From an uncultured Collinsella sp. (GTDB taxonomy: Bacteria; Actinomycetota; Coriobacteriia; Coriobacteriales; Coriobacteriaceae): 64,000 bases of DNA. The notes beneath the pieces are model-generated. The model made no database searches. It saw only the letters and a list, made by a program, of their open reading frames with translations, and had not been told where the DNA came from. Positions 1-6,325 of the stretch are shown piece after piece. The translations under genes were made by a program, and so were the position numbers. The stretch covers positions 94,545 to 158,544 of the forward strand of contig CAUEQD010000003.1 in the NCBI GenBank assembly GCA_959019945.1, given 5' to 3'. Position 1 is the stretch's first letter. The number at the start of each line of letters is the position of its first letter.

Positions 1-32
1 CCGACCACACCGATCTTACGCGTCTGGTACAT
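1..32 (-). CDS. NAD-dependent dehydrogenase, 5' end only (L-lactate/malate dehydrogenase-like)
   Basis: Only the first 10 codons are inside the window. They read MYQTRKIGVVG, which matches the beginning of a Rossmann-fold dehydrogenase of the L-lactate/malate dehydrogenase type (basic residue, then the first strand leading into a GxGxxG loop). A good ribosome site, GGAAGGA, lies 8 bases upstream of the ATG at 32. The gene is divergent from metA. The specific substrate is an inference from these few residues; any NAD(P)-binding enzyme with this N-terminus would fit. Confidence 0.5.
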   Translation of the reverse strand, partial: MYQTRKIGVV

Positions 33-243
33 ATGAGTATCCTTCCGGCCGAGTTTTTCGCGTTGAAACATTGTAGCGTCCTGCCGTCACTTTGCTAGGC
101 TAAAGTGCAGCAGAATCTAGAGACATGCCGTAATTTCTACTTTTGGGGCGTTTTGGGCCGTTGACGCCATCGCTGGGCGATGTGCTCGCGCGGATGGGGC
201 TGGTCGTTGTACCATAGCTGCAACTGACTCGTAAGGAGCATCC
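33..243. other. divergent intergenic region upstream of metA
   Basis: The 211-base gap separates two divergent genes and must carry both promoters. I see no SAM riboswitch, no strong hairpin and no confident -35/-10 pair. The metA ribosome site AAGGAG sits at about 233-238. Confidence 0.5.
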
Positions 244-1170
244 ATGCCCATTCGCATCCCCGACGCCCTCCCTGCCGCCGCGCAGCTCGAGAGCGAGAAC
301 ATCTTTGTCATGACCGAGTACCGCGCGCTGCACCAGGACATCCGCCCGCTGCGCGTGCTCATTCTCAACCTCATGCCCACCAAAATCGCCACCGAGACGC
401 AGATTATGCGCAAGCTCTCCAACACGCCGCTGCAGGTGGAGGTGGACCTGCTGCGCACCAAGACGCACGAGGCCACGCACGTGAGCGCCGGCCACCTGGA
501 GACGTTCTACCGCACGTTCGACGACATCCGCGACATCCACTATGACGGCCTGATCATCACGGGCGCGCCGGTCGAGCAGATGCCGTTCGAGGAGGTCGAC
601 TACTGGTCCGAGCTCTGCCAGATCATGGATTGGTCCACCACGCACGTGCACTCCACGCTGCACATTTGCTGGGGCGCACAGGCTGGCCTGTACCATCACT
701 ACGGTATTCAGAAGCACGATCTGCCGGCTAAGGCGAGCGGCGTGTTCGAGCATTATCTGGTGAAGCCGCAAAGCCCGCTGGTGCGCGGCTTCGATGACCG
801 CTTCTATGCCGTGCACTCGCGCAACACCGACGTGCGCCGCGAGGACGTGGAGGCCGAGCCGCAGCTCGAGGTCGTGGCCGTGTCCGACGAGGTGGGCCTG
901 TACATCGTCAAGTCGACCGACAGCCGCCGCTTCTTTGTCTTTGGCCATCCCGAGTACGACACCGACACGCTGCGCCTGGAGTACGAGCGCGACGTGAAGC
1001 GCGGGCTCAACCCGGAGGTGCCGGCGCACTACTTCCCGAACGACGACCCCACGGCCGAGCCGCGCAATGTCTGGCGCAGCCAGGCTCAGCTGTTCTACAC
1101 CAACTGGCTCAACTACTACGTCTACCAGACCACGCCCTACGACCTGGCCCGAGCCGGCGAGGAGCACTAG
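244..1170 (+). CDS. metA: homoserine O-acetyltransferase (MetA family)
   Basis: 308-residue full-length MetA. It activates homoserine by O-acylation, the first committed step of methionine synthesis, in the cytoplasm. The class-I glutamine amidotransferase-like triad is visible: Cys142 in HICWGAQAG, and His235 and Glu237 in FGHPEYD. Residue 111 is Glu (GAPVEQMPF). In characterised MetA proteins Glu at this site gives acetyl-CoA specificity while Gly gives succinyl-CoA, so this enzyme is predicted to be an acetyltransferase even though automatic annotation often says succinyltransferase. Start chosen at the ATG behind AAGGAGCATCC. Single gene, followed by a strong hairpin at 1307-1374. Confidence 0.95.
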   Translation: MPIRIPDALPAAAQLESENIFVMTEYRALHQDIRPLRVLILNLMPTKIATETQIMRKLSNTPLQVEVDLLRTKTHEATHVSAGHLETFYRTFDDIRDIHYDGLIITGAPVEQMPFEEVDYWSELCQIMDWSTTHVHSTLHICWGAQAGLYHHYGIQKHDLPAKASGVFEHYLVKPQSPLVRGFDDRFYAVHSRNTDVRREDVEAEPQLEVVAVSDEVGLYIVKSTDSRRFFVFGHPEYDTDTLRLEYERDVKRGLNPEVPAHYFPNDDPTAEPRNVWRSQAQLFYTNWLNYYVYQTTPYDLARAGEEH

Positions 1171-1203
1171 GCTGCGACGGTGTTGTGGCTGCGGCCGTGG
1201 CGC

Positions 1204-1300
1204 GACGAGCGAGGAAATCCGGACGCACGAGAGTGGACTTTCGGACACCCGTTGATCGAGAGTGGATATCCGGACACACGAGCGAGGATTTTCGGACGCT
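1204..1300. repeat. CCGGAC repeat array, copy 1
   Basis: Degenerate units of the form CGAG-N-GNGGA-(T/A-rich)-CCGGAC or TTCGGAC recur with alternating spacing of about 22 and 29 bases, giving roughly two 51-base double units. The same element, one unit shorter, occurs at 2663-2712. Both copies run into a 20-bp perfect hairpin. They bracket the gene at 1670-2632 in the same orientation. Confidence 0.7.
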
Positions 1301-1306
1301 TGCTGA

Positions 1307-1379
1307 TCGAGAGAGGATAATCTCCCATTTTTAGCTTGGAAACGGGCCCAAAACGGGAGATTATCCTCTCTCGATTTTT
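1307..1379 (+). terminator. large hairpin after metA
   Basis: A 20-bp perfect inverted repeat: arms at 1307-1326 and 1355-1374, starting TCGAGAGAGGATAATC. It is followed directly by TTTTTC, so it can terminate metA transcription. The loop holds further complementary bases. The same hairpin with a few changes recurs at 2714-2781, so it is also a dispersed repeat. Confidence 0.75.
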
Positions 1380-1669
1380 CAGCATATAGATGCCGATGGC
1401 TCAACAACAAGATGACGCACACGGGGGCAAAGTCGCGTTTGACGTAGTCTTGAATCTCGACGGTATTTTCTTTCTGATGATTCGATGGGCCGAGGCCTCT
1501 AAATGTGGAGATAGGGACCTCTCGGCAACTTCTTTACCTGCAGAAATGAAGTCCTCAATAGTAAATGCATAAACCCGTCAAGCATTTGGTCAGCTTTTGG
1601 TCGGCATTTGGTTAGACTCCGCATGAAACCGTCTGATACGTTTGCGCCGTCTGAGAGCTGGGAGGCGAC
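1380..1669. other. intergenic stretch with one dispersed repeat
   Basis: No supported gene: the one short open frame here (60 codons) has no ribosome site or recognisable family. At 1588-1613 the segment GGTCAGCTTTTGGTCGGCA plus TTTGGTT is shared almost exactly with 42369-42394. The ribosome site of the next gene, GGGAGG, is at about 1659-1664. Confidence 0.5.
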
Positions 1670-2632
1670 ATGGGAAACGCGACGGCGCATCAAAGACTTG
1701 CGAGTCATATCGAAGCATGCGAACAGAAGATGAGTTGCGTGTACGCGCGCACGGCGGCGGAGGCAAAGCAGATTGAGCGTCGGGTGGCGGCGGGGAGTCT
1801 TGAGGTGGTCATGCCGGGGCTGTATGCGCGTCCGGAATATTGGTCCGAGCTCAAGCTACGACAGCGCTATCTGCATCGGGTGCGGGCGCTCGCGCGGCAG
1901 CATCCCGGCTGGACGTTCTGCTCGTATACGGCTGCCGTGATTTACGGACTCTCAGTTTCAAATGTCAACCTAAGGCACATCCATATCGCCGTGCCGCCGA
2001 CCCAAACGACGACGCCGGGGTCGGAGATTGTCCGGCGCCGTTATATCCGGCGAACGAGCGCCAGCCAGTTGGATATTGCCGTGACCGATATCGACCAGAC
2101 GATAACGGATTGCCTGGTCGATGCGTCGTTTGTCGAAGGACTGATCATCGCTGATTCGGTTCTTCACGAGCAGCTTATGTCGAAGAAGCATCTAATTGCG
2201 ACCGTTGACGAGCTTGGTCGGGGTCGTCGTGGCGTTGCGATAGCGCGTTGGGTGGCGCAGCAAGCCGATGGCCTGTCGGAAAGCGGCGGCGAGTCCAAGG
2301 CGCGTGCTTCGATGATCGAGCGCGGCTGGCGGGTTCCGGAGCTGCAGGTTGAGCTGTTCGACCCGGTAGAGCCGGGAAAGCCATATCGCGTTGACTACTT
2401 GTGGCGCGTGGGCGATCGGCTGATTATCGGAGAGTTTGACGGGTTCATTAAAAGCGAGAAAGCGGCAGCGGAGGGCAAGCTCGCAAAGGCACAATTTGAT
2501 GAGCGGCAGCGCGAGTCGAGACTTTCGATGCTCGATAACTGCAAGGTTGTGCGCCTGTGCTGGGATGACCTGAAGGAACCGACAAAGCTCGATCGTAAGC
2601 TTAGGGTTGCCGGCGTTCCGCGTGCGGGTTGA
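1670..2632 (+). CDS. AbiEi-like / PD-(D/E)XK nuclease-fold protein
   Basis: 320 residues. The N-terminal half resembles the AbiEi-type antitoxin domain found in actinobacteria: a winged-helix-like start, then a conserved pattern around residues 45-110 (MPGLYARPEYW, FCSYTAAVIYGL). The C-terminal half (about 205-305) looks like a Vsr/DUF559-type restriction-endonuclease fold: GGESKAR, PYRVDYLW, LIIGEFDG, i.e. E...D...ExD-G followed by Lys. Start ATG follows GGGAGG. No AbiEii toxin gene is adjacent, so an antitoxin role is unproven. The gene is bracketed by two copies of the same repeat/hairpin element, suggesting insertion or duplication history. Function unknown. Confidence 0.6.
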   Translation: MGNATAHQRLASHIEACEQKMSCVYARTAAEAKQIERRVAAGSLEVVMPGLYARPEYWSELKLRQRYLHRVRALARQHPGWTFCSYTAAVIYGLSVSNVNLRHIHIAVPPTQTTTPGSEIVRRRYIRRTSASQLDIAVTDIDQTITDCLVDASFVEGLIIADSVLHEQLMSKKHLIATVDELGRGRRGVAIARWVAQQADGLSESGGESKARASMIERGWRVPELQVELFDPVEPGKPYRVDYLWRVGDRLIIGEFDGFIKSEKAAAEGKLAKAQFDERQRESRLSMLDNCKVVRLCWDDLKEPTKLDRKLRVAGVPRAG

Positions 2633-2662
2633 GGCGGTGGCAGGGCGGTTGCTCGCGCGCGT

Positions 2663-2712
2663 ATGAGCGTGGAAATCCGGACGGACGAGAGTGGATTTTC
2701 GGACGCCTGCTA
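2663..2712. repeat. CCGGAC repeat array, copy 2
   Basis: Shorter copy of the element at 1204-1300: units GAGCGTGGAAATCCGGAC and CGAGAGTGGATTTTCGGAC, then the hairpin at 2714. Confidence 0.7.
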
Positions 2713-2713
2713 A

Positions 2714-2785
2714 ATGAGAGTGGATAATCTCCCACTTTTGGCCCGATAGAGGGCTCAAAACGGGAGATTATCCACTCTCATTTTG
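2714..2785 (+). terminator. large hairpin, repeat copy 2
   Basis: A 20-bp perfect inverted repeat with arms at 2714-2733 (ATGAGAGTGGATAATCTCCC) and 2762-2781, homologous to the hairpin at 1307-1374. The following ATTTTG is a weak U-run. It lies between two convergent genes and could act on both strands. Confidence 0.65.
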
Positions 2786-2806
2786 TGGGGCACAGTGCGC
2801 TGGCAT

Positions 2807-3403
2807 TTAGGCGCTGATGATGTTGGGCAGCGGCAGGTCGTGGGCGTCGGTGGGGACGTGGCTGGCGCGCTGCTCGTCAAAGGCGATGCCGACGATTTGG
2901 CACGATGCCGAGAGCGTGGGCAGGTAGCGGTCGTAGCAGCCGCCGCCATAACCCAGGCGTGCACCGGTGCGGTCGAAGGCTACAAGCGGCACGACAACCA
3001 TGCCGAGGGTCTCGGCAGGCACGATGGGGAAGCGGCCGCTGTCGATGTCCGTAGCCGCGAAGGCCCGCGTTGGGTGGGCGATAAACGGAGCCGTGTCGAC
3101 GTCGCCCGTGGCTACCACTCGCATGTACATACGCTGGCCGCATGCCGCGGCGTCAGCTGCCGAGAGCATGCACGGATAGGCCACCTGCCAGCCGCGCTCG
3201 GCGGCCTCGGCGGCAAACGCGGCAGGGTTGACTTCGGAGCCCATGGCGGCATAGATGGCAACGGTGCGCGGGGCTTCGGGGCCCACGTGCTCCAGCAGCT
3301 CAACAAGCCGCGCACAAACGGCGGCGGACTTCGCCGCCCGCACATCCAGCTCGATCGCATCGCGCCGGGCAATCACCGCCCGCCGCAGCTCAGCCTTATC
3401 CAT
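2807..3403 (-). CDS. fau: 5-formyltetrahydrofolate cyclo-ligase
   Basis: 198 residues, usual for the family. Converts 5-formyl-THF to 5,10-methenyl-THF with ATP in cytosolic one-carbon metabolism. Family signatures: the basic N-terminus MDKAELRRAVIARRD, the folate-site segment around VVVPLVAFDRTG, and the C-terminal nucleotide/phosphate loop LGYGGGCYDRYL. I start at ATG 3403, which has GGGAG 11 bases upstream. A longer frame opens from a TTG at 3430 but runs into the palindromic repeat at 3423. Stands alone. Confidence 0.93.
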   Translation of the reverse strand: MDKAELRRAVIARRDAIELDVRAAKSAAVCARLVELLEHVGPEAPRTVAIYAAMGSEVNPAAFAAEAAERGWQVAYPCMLSAADAAACGQRMYMRVVATGDVDTAPFIAHPTRAFAATDIDSGRFPIVPAETLGMVVVPLVAFDRTGARLGYGGGCYDRYLPTLSASCQIVGIAFDEQRASHVPTDAHDLPLPNIISA

Positions 3404-3422
3404 CCAGCCATCATCTCCCAAA

Positions 3423-3473
3423 CCTGCCAAAAAGGGACAGGTTTATTTTGGCAGGTTTTATCTGGGCAAACGC
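3423..3473. repeat. palindromic repeat A, copy 1
   Basis: CCTGCCAAAA and TTTTGGCAGG form a 10-bp stem around a loop containing GGGACAGG. The 51-base segment recurs in inverse orientation at 61670-61720 with three differences. It lies immediately upstream of the fau start. Confidence 0.8.
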
Positions 3474-3490
3474 GATAGATTCGGCGTAAG

Positions 3491-3523
3491 CCACCACAAA
3501 GGTGCCTGTCCCCTTTGTGGTGG
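3491..3523. repeat. palindromic repeat B, copy 1
   Basis: CCACCACAAAGG and CCTTTGTGGTGG (12 bp) around the loop TGCCTGTCC. Near-identical copies lie at 4220-4262 and 6016-6054. Confidence 0.85.
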
Positions 3524-3538
3524 CTCCTGCCTGCGTCG

Positions 3539-3868
3539 TTACAGCGCCGCCGCAATTGCTTCGGCAACAAACTTATTGAGTGTTTCGCCCTTCTTTGCGG
3601 CTGCTAGTGCTGCCCTTTTATGGAGCTCGGACCCCGTTCTAACGTTGAATGAACCCTTGAAAGCCCGCTCGGGTTCCTTGCCCTTTTCCGCGCAAAACTC
3701 AAGATAGTCGTCAACGGCGTCATGGAAGCACTGCTCTACTTCTTCGACTGTAGAGCCTTCGAACACAATTGCGTCCTTAATGCCGGCGACCATGCCTGTT
3801 AATACATGCTGCTCGGCATCGAACTCGACCGGGGCAAAGTAGCCCTTGTAAGCCAAAACGTTACTCAT
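3539..3868 (-). CDS. hicB: HicB-family antitoxin
   Basis: 109 residues. The N-terminal partial RNase H-like HicB domain (YKGYFAPVEFDAEQHVLTGMV, then a strand-helix around STVEEVEQCFHDAVDDYLEFC) is followed by a C-terminal ribbon-helix-helix/CopG segment (FNVRTGSELHKRAALAAAKKGETLNKFVAEAI) that should bind the operator. It neutralises the HicA mRNA interferase and represses its own promoter. Start ATG 3868 has GGAGG 5 bases upstream; the extra upstream codons are unlikely. It overlaps the end of hicA by 8 bases, so the two are translationally coupled. Confidence 0.9.
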   Translation of the reverse strand: MSNVLAYKGYFAPVEFDAEQHVLTGMVAGIKDAIVFEGSTVEEVEQCFHDAVDDYLEFCAEKGKEPERAFKGSFNVRTGSELHKRAALAAAKKGETLNKFVAEAIAAAL

Positions 3869-4124
3869 GACAACCTCCGACATCTTGTAGAAAACGAACA
3901 ATGTTTCGAATGGTGCCCGCCGTTAACTCATCGGATGGGTGGGGCGCATGCATTACGAACATCCTGCCGTCCGATGGCCTGTAAAAGCGAATGCGCGATC
4001 CGGATGTCCTGCCTTTGCTGTCCATCTCAAAGCCGTATGACGTCATAACTTTAAGAAAGTCGGCAAATCTATACGTCGAAGGACAACTAAGCAGCTGGGT
4101 GATAAGCTTATCAACTCGAGTCAT
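3861..4124 (-). CDS. hicA: HicA-family toxin
   Basis: 87 residues, double-stranded-RNA-binding-like fold typical of HicA mRNA interferases. The characteristic stretch SGSRIRFYRP and the HAPHPSDEL...TIRNIVRFL tail are present. The first motif has Arg where the best-studied HicA proteins have the catalytic His (GSH), as in a recognised SRVRF-type subfamily. Toxin-first gene order with hicB. A palindrome overlapping the promoter at 4141-4159 is the likely HicB operator. Confidence 0.88.
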   Translation of the reverse strand: MTRVDKLITQLLSCPSTYRFADFLKVMTSYGFEMDSKGRTSGSRIRFYRPSDGRMFVMHAPHPSDELTAGTIRNIVRFLQDVGGCHE

Positions 4125-4140
4125 TTCGCTCTCACATTCT

Positions 4141-4177
4141 GCAACTATATTTTAGTTGCAATCCGGTGGCGATGCAA
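4141..4177 (-). promoter_or_regulatory. hicAB promoter with operator palindrome
   Basis: On the minus strand TTGCAT, 17 bases, TAAAAT (rightmost base 4177, leftmost 4149) makes a good sigma-70-type promoter about 25 bases before the hicA ATG. The palindrome GCAACTA-TATTT-TAGTTGC at 4141-4159 covers the -10 box, the expected place for autorepression by HicB. Confidence 0.7.
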
Positions 4178-4219
4178 TTGAGTAAAATATAGAACATGTG
4201 TACGTACAGAACAAGTGTT

Positions 4220-4262
4220 CCAAACCACCACAAAGGTGCCTGTCCCCTTTGTGGTGGTTTGG
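4220..4262. repeat. palindromic repeat B, copy 2
   Basis: Here the stem is 17 bp (CCAAACCACCACAAAGG with its complement) around TGCCTGTCC. It sits between the divergent hicA and the zinc-ribbon gene. Confidence 0.85.
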
Positions 4263-4347
4263 GTCCCGTTTGGCTTTGTTGCGCAACAAGGGCCGCGGTT
4301 TCCGGTTTACCTTCATGGTGGAAGGAATGAACCGAAAGGAGCCCGTC

Positions 4348-6003
4348 ATGTTTTGTCGCTCGTGTGGCACGCCGCTTGTCGATGACGCCCTCTTTTGCCC
4401 CGTATGCGGCGCGCCCGTAGCGCCCGATCAGGTCGCGTCCGCGCGGCAACCCCAGCCTGCCGCGCCCGTCCCTCAACAATATGTGCCCGTGCAGCAGCCC
4501 GCGCGGCGCAAGCGTTCCAAGAAGCCCCTCATCGCGCTTGCCGCGGTGCTTGTCATGGCGGCGGGCATCGGCGGCGGCGCGCTGTTCTACTTCACCCAGA
4601 TCGCGACTACGCCCATCGACGAGAAAACCTTTCCGGACAGCGGCATGCGCGCACTCGTTTCGACCAAATACGACACCAACGGCGACGGCCGCATCTCGCG
4701 CGACGAGGCCAAGGCGGTGACGTCGGTCGAGCTGGACGGCGTCGCGTCGACGCAGGGCCTGGGAAAGGCGTTTCCGCATGTCGTCAACGTGGAATCCGGC
4801 GGGGACAAGCTTGTCAACCTAGACCTCTCAGGCTGCGGCGACCTTAAGACGGTCGACCTCAACTCGGCGAGCAACGTCACTGTCGTTAACCTGGACGGCT
4901 GCGACAACATCGAGAAGCTTGACCTCAAAAGCGCCGAAGGCCTTAAAAGCATCGACCTCTCGGGTAAAAAGAAGCTCGCAACGCTGGCGCTGCCGCAGGA
5001 CACGAAGGTCGGCGGCATTAAGGACACGCAGCTCGAGGAGCTGTGGCTGCCGGTGTCCTACGAAGGCACCGATAAATCGGACCAGTACGGCGATATCTAC
5101 GAGATCGAGCGCAATGAGAACGGATACGTCACGGGCTTCATGTCCGCCGTCAAGCAGGGTGGCGGCATGAGCTACAGCGTTGAGCACGATGAGTCTCACC
5201 GCGTCTCGGAGATTGAAGAAGATCTGGCAGGCGGCTACGTTAATATCAATACGTTTACGTACGACGCCGACGGCAACGTCACACGCATCGACTGCGATGC
5301 CGACATTAGCGATTCGTCGAGTTCCACGACGTTCACGTATGACGCGGACGGAAACCTGATCAACAAGACAACCCATGCGGGCTACGGCGAGAGCTCGAGC
5401 ACGTACGTTTACGAGGACGGCAACATGGTGACCAACACCGATACCAGCCCGGCCAACCCTCGGACGGTTGTGTATTCGTACGGATACGACAAGGATCGCG
5501 TGACGTCCTTCACCACGGACAGCCAGGGTGACACTGCGGGCACCAGATGGACGATCACTGCGGGTTATGAGTATGACAAGGACGGCAACATTTCGCGCAT
5601 TTCGCCTGTGGCCTACGACTCGCACGGCAACGACTACGGTTCGCTGAACTCGTACGCAGCGGTGGATTATTCGTACAGCGACGGAAAGATCGACAGGATC
5701 GATTCTGAGCGCGGCGGCTATGCGGAGTTTTACTACGACGAGCACGGTAATCTGACGTCGGTCGACGAGTATGCCGGCAGGGGCTCGGATGCCGAGTTTG
5801 AGTTTGAGCACGAGGTCGAGTACCAGCGCTACTTCTGCAACAAGCACGAGAAGAACAAACCGGAGGAGTGGATTCGCCTGGATGCGGAGTACGACGTCGA
5901 CCAGGGTAGCTGGAGCAACGATTCCGATTATGGTCGCGAGTGCTTTGCAAAGATGTACAAGCTCAATCCGCTGGCAGCCACGCCAAACCCGTTCCTCAAG
6001 TAA
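4348..6003 (+). CDS. zinc-ribbon membrane protein with EF-hand-like, leucine-rich and YD-repeat regions
   Basis: 551 residues. N-terminal zinc ribbon MFCRSCGTPLVDDALFCPVCG (two CxxC pairs), a Pro/Gln linker, a basic KRSKK stop and one membrane helix at about residues 62-85 (LIALAAVLVMAAGIGGGALF). Outside: a dockerin/EF-hand-like loop (KYDTNGDGRISRDEA, about 104-118), short leucine-rich units (LDLSGCGDL, VNLDGCDNI, LDLKSAEGL) and then YD/RHS-type repeats (FTYDADGNVTRID, FTYDADGNLIN, YDEHGNLTS). This suggests a membrane-anchored surface protein with cytosolic ribbon. ATG 4348 follows AAAGGAGC. No RHS toxin tip is present. Function unknown. Confidence 0.8.
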   Translation: MFCRSCGTPLVDDALFCPVCGAPVAPDQVASARQPQPAAPVPQQYVPVQQPARRKRSKKPLIALAAVLVMAAGIGGGALFYFTQIATTPIDEKTFPDSGMRALVSTKYDTNGDGRISRDEAKAVTSVELDGVASTQGLGKAFPHVVNVESGGDKLVNLDLSGCGDLKTVDLNSASNVTVVNLDGCDNIEKLDLKSAEGLKSIDLSGKKKLATLALPQDTKVGGIKDTQLEELWLPVSYEGTDKSDQYGDIYEIERNENGYVTGFMSAVKQGGGMSYSVEHDESHRVSEIEEDLAGGYVNINTFTYDADGNVTRIDCDADISDSSSSTTFTYDADGNLINKTTHAGYGESSSTYVYEDGNMVTNTDTSPANPRTVVYSYGYDKDRVTSFTTDSQGDTAGTRWTITAGYEYDKDGNISRISPVAYDSHGNDYGSLNSYAAVDYSYSDGKIDRIDSERGGYAEFYYDEHGNLTSVDEYAGRGSDAEFEFEHEVEYQRYFCNKHEKNKPEEWIRLDAEYDVDQGSWSNDSDYGRECFAKMYKLNPLAATPNPFLK

Positions 6004-6015
6004 CAGCTCACCCGC

Positions 6016-6054
6016 AAACCACCACAAAGGTGCCTGTCCCCTTTGTGGTGGTTT
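6016..6054. repeat. palindromic repeat B, copy 3
   Basis: AAACCACCACAAAGG and its complement around TGCCTGTCC, ending GGTTTTTG. Located 12 bases after the stop codon at 6003, so it may also terminate transcription. Confidence 0.8.
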
Positions 6055-6083
6055 TTGCTGAGGGGTGGGCGTCCGTGGTGGTT

Positions 6084-6222
6084 TGTCTCGATCTGTAACA
6101 GTTACTCGGCAAAAATGGGCTTAGATGTTACAGGTTGCGACAAAGGGCTGGCGCTATTCGGAATTATCTCGATCTGTAACATCTGGAGCCGATATTCCCG
6201 TCTAGGCGTTACAGATCGAGAT
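6084..6222. repeat. two tandem CTCGATCTGTAAC hairpins
   Basis: The second unit has a 15-bp perfect stem: ATCTCGATCTGTAAC at 6166-6180 and its complement at 6208-6222. The first unit (6084-6142) has the same left arm TGTCTCGATCTGTAAC with an imperfect right arm at 6127-6142. Intergenic, between convergent genes. Confidence 0.75.
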
Positions 6223-6232
6223 GAACTGCCGG

Positions 6233-6320
6233 GACGGGGCAGGCCGAAGTCGGATCGCCTGCCCCGTCCGCGGCAAAAAGAAAAGGTAGATTTTTAGGCA
6301 TGTCCCAAAAATCTACCTTT
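6233..6320 (-). terminator. paired hairpins between convergent genes
   Basis: A GC-rich stem GACGGGGCAGGC (6233-6244) with its complement (6257-6268), and an AT-rich 14-bp stem AAAGGTAGATTTTT (6282-6295) with its complement (6307-6320). The second lies 5 bases beyond the stop of the minus-strand M16 gene and is a plausible terminator for it. Its loop contains TGTCCC, like repeats A and B. Confidence 0.6.
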
Positions 6321-6325
6321 GTGCG

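Noticed and set aside
100..1422. 440-codon minus-strand open frame across metA
   Set aside because: Shadow of metA: no ribosome site and low-complexity His/Val/Leu/Arg-rich translation typical of antisense GC-rich frames.
1390..1572. 60-codon plus-strand frame after the metA hairpin
   Set aside because: No ribosome site at a useful distance and no recognisable family; coding not supported.
2714..2785. CRISPR array at the CCGGAC repeats
   Set aside because: Units are degenerate, spacers of 22/29 bases are themselves repeated, and no cas genes are present.
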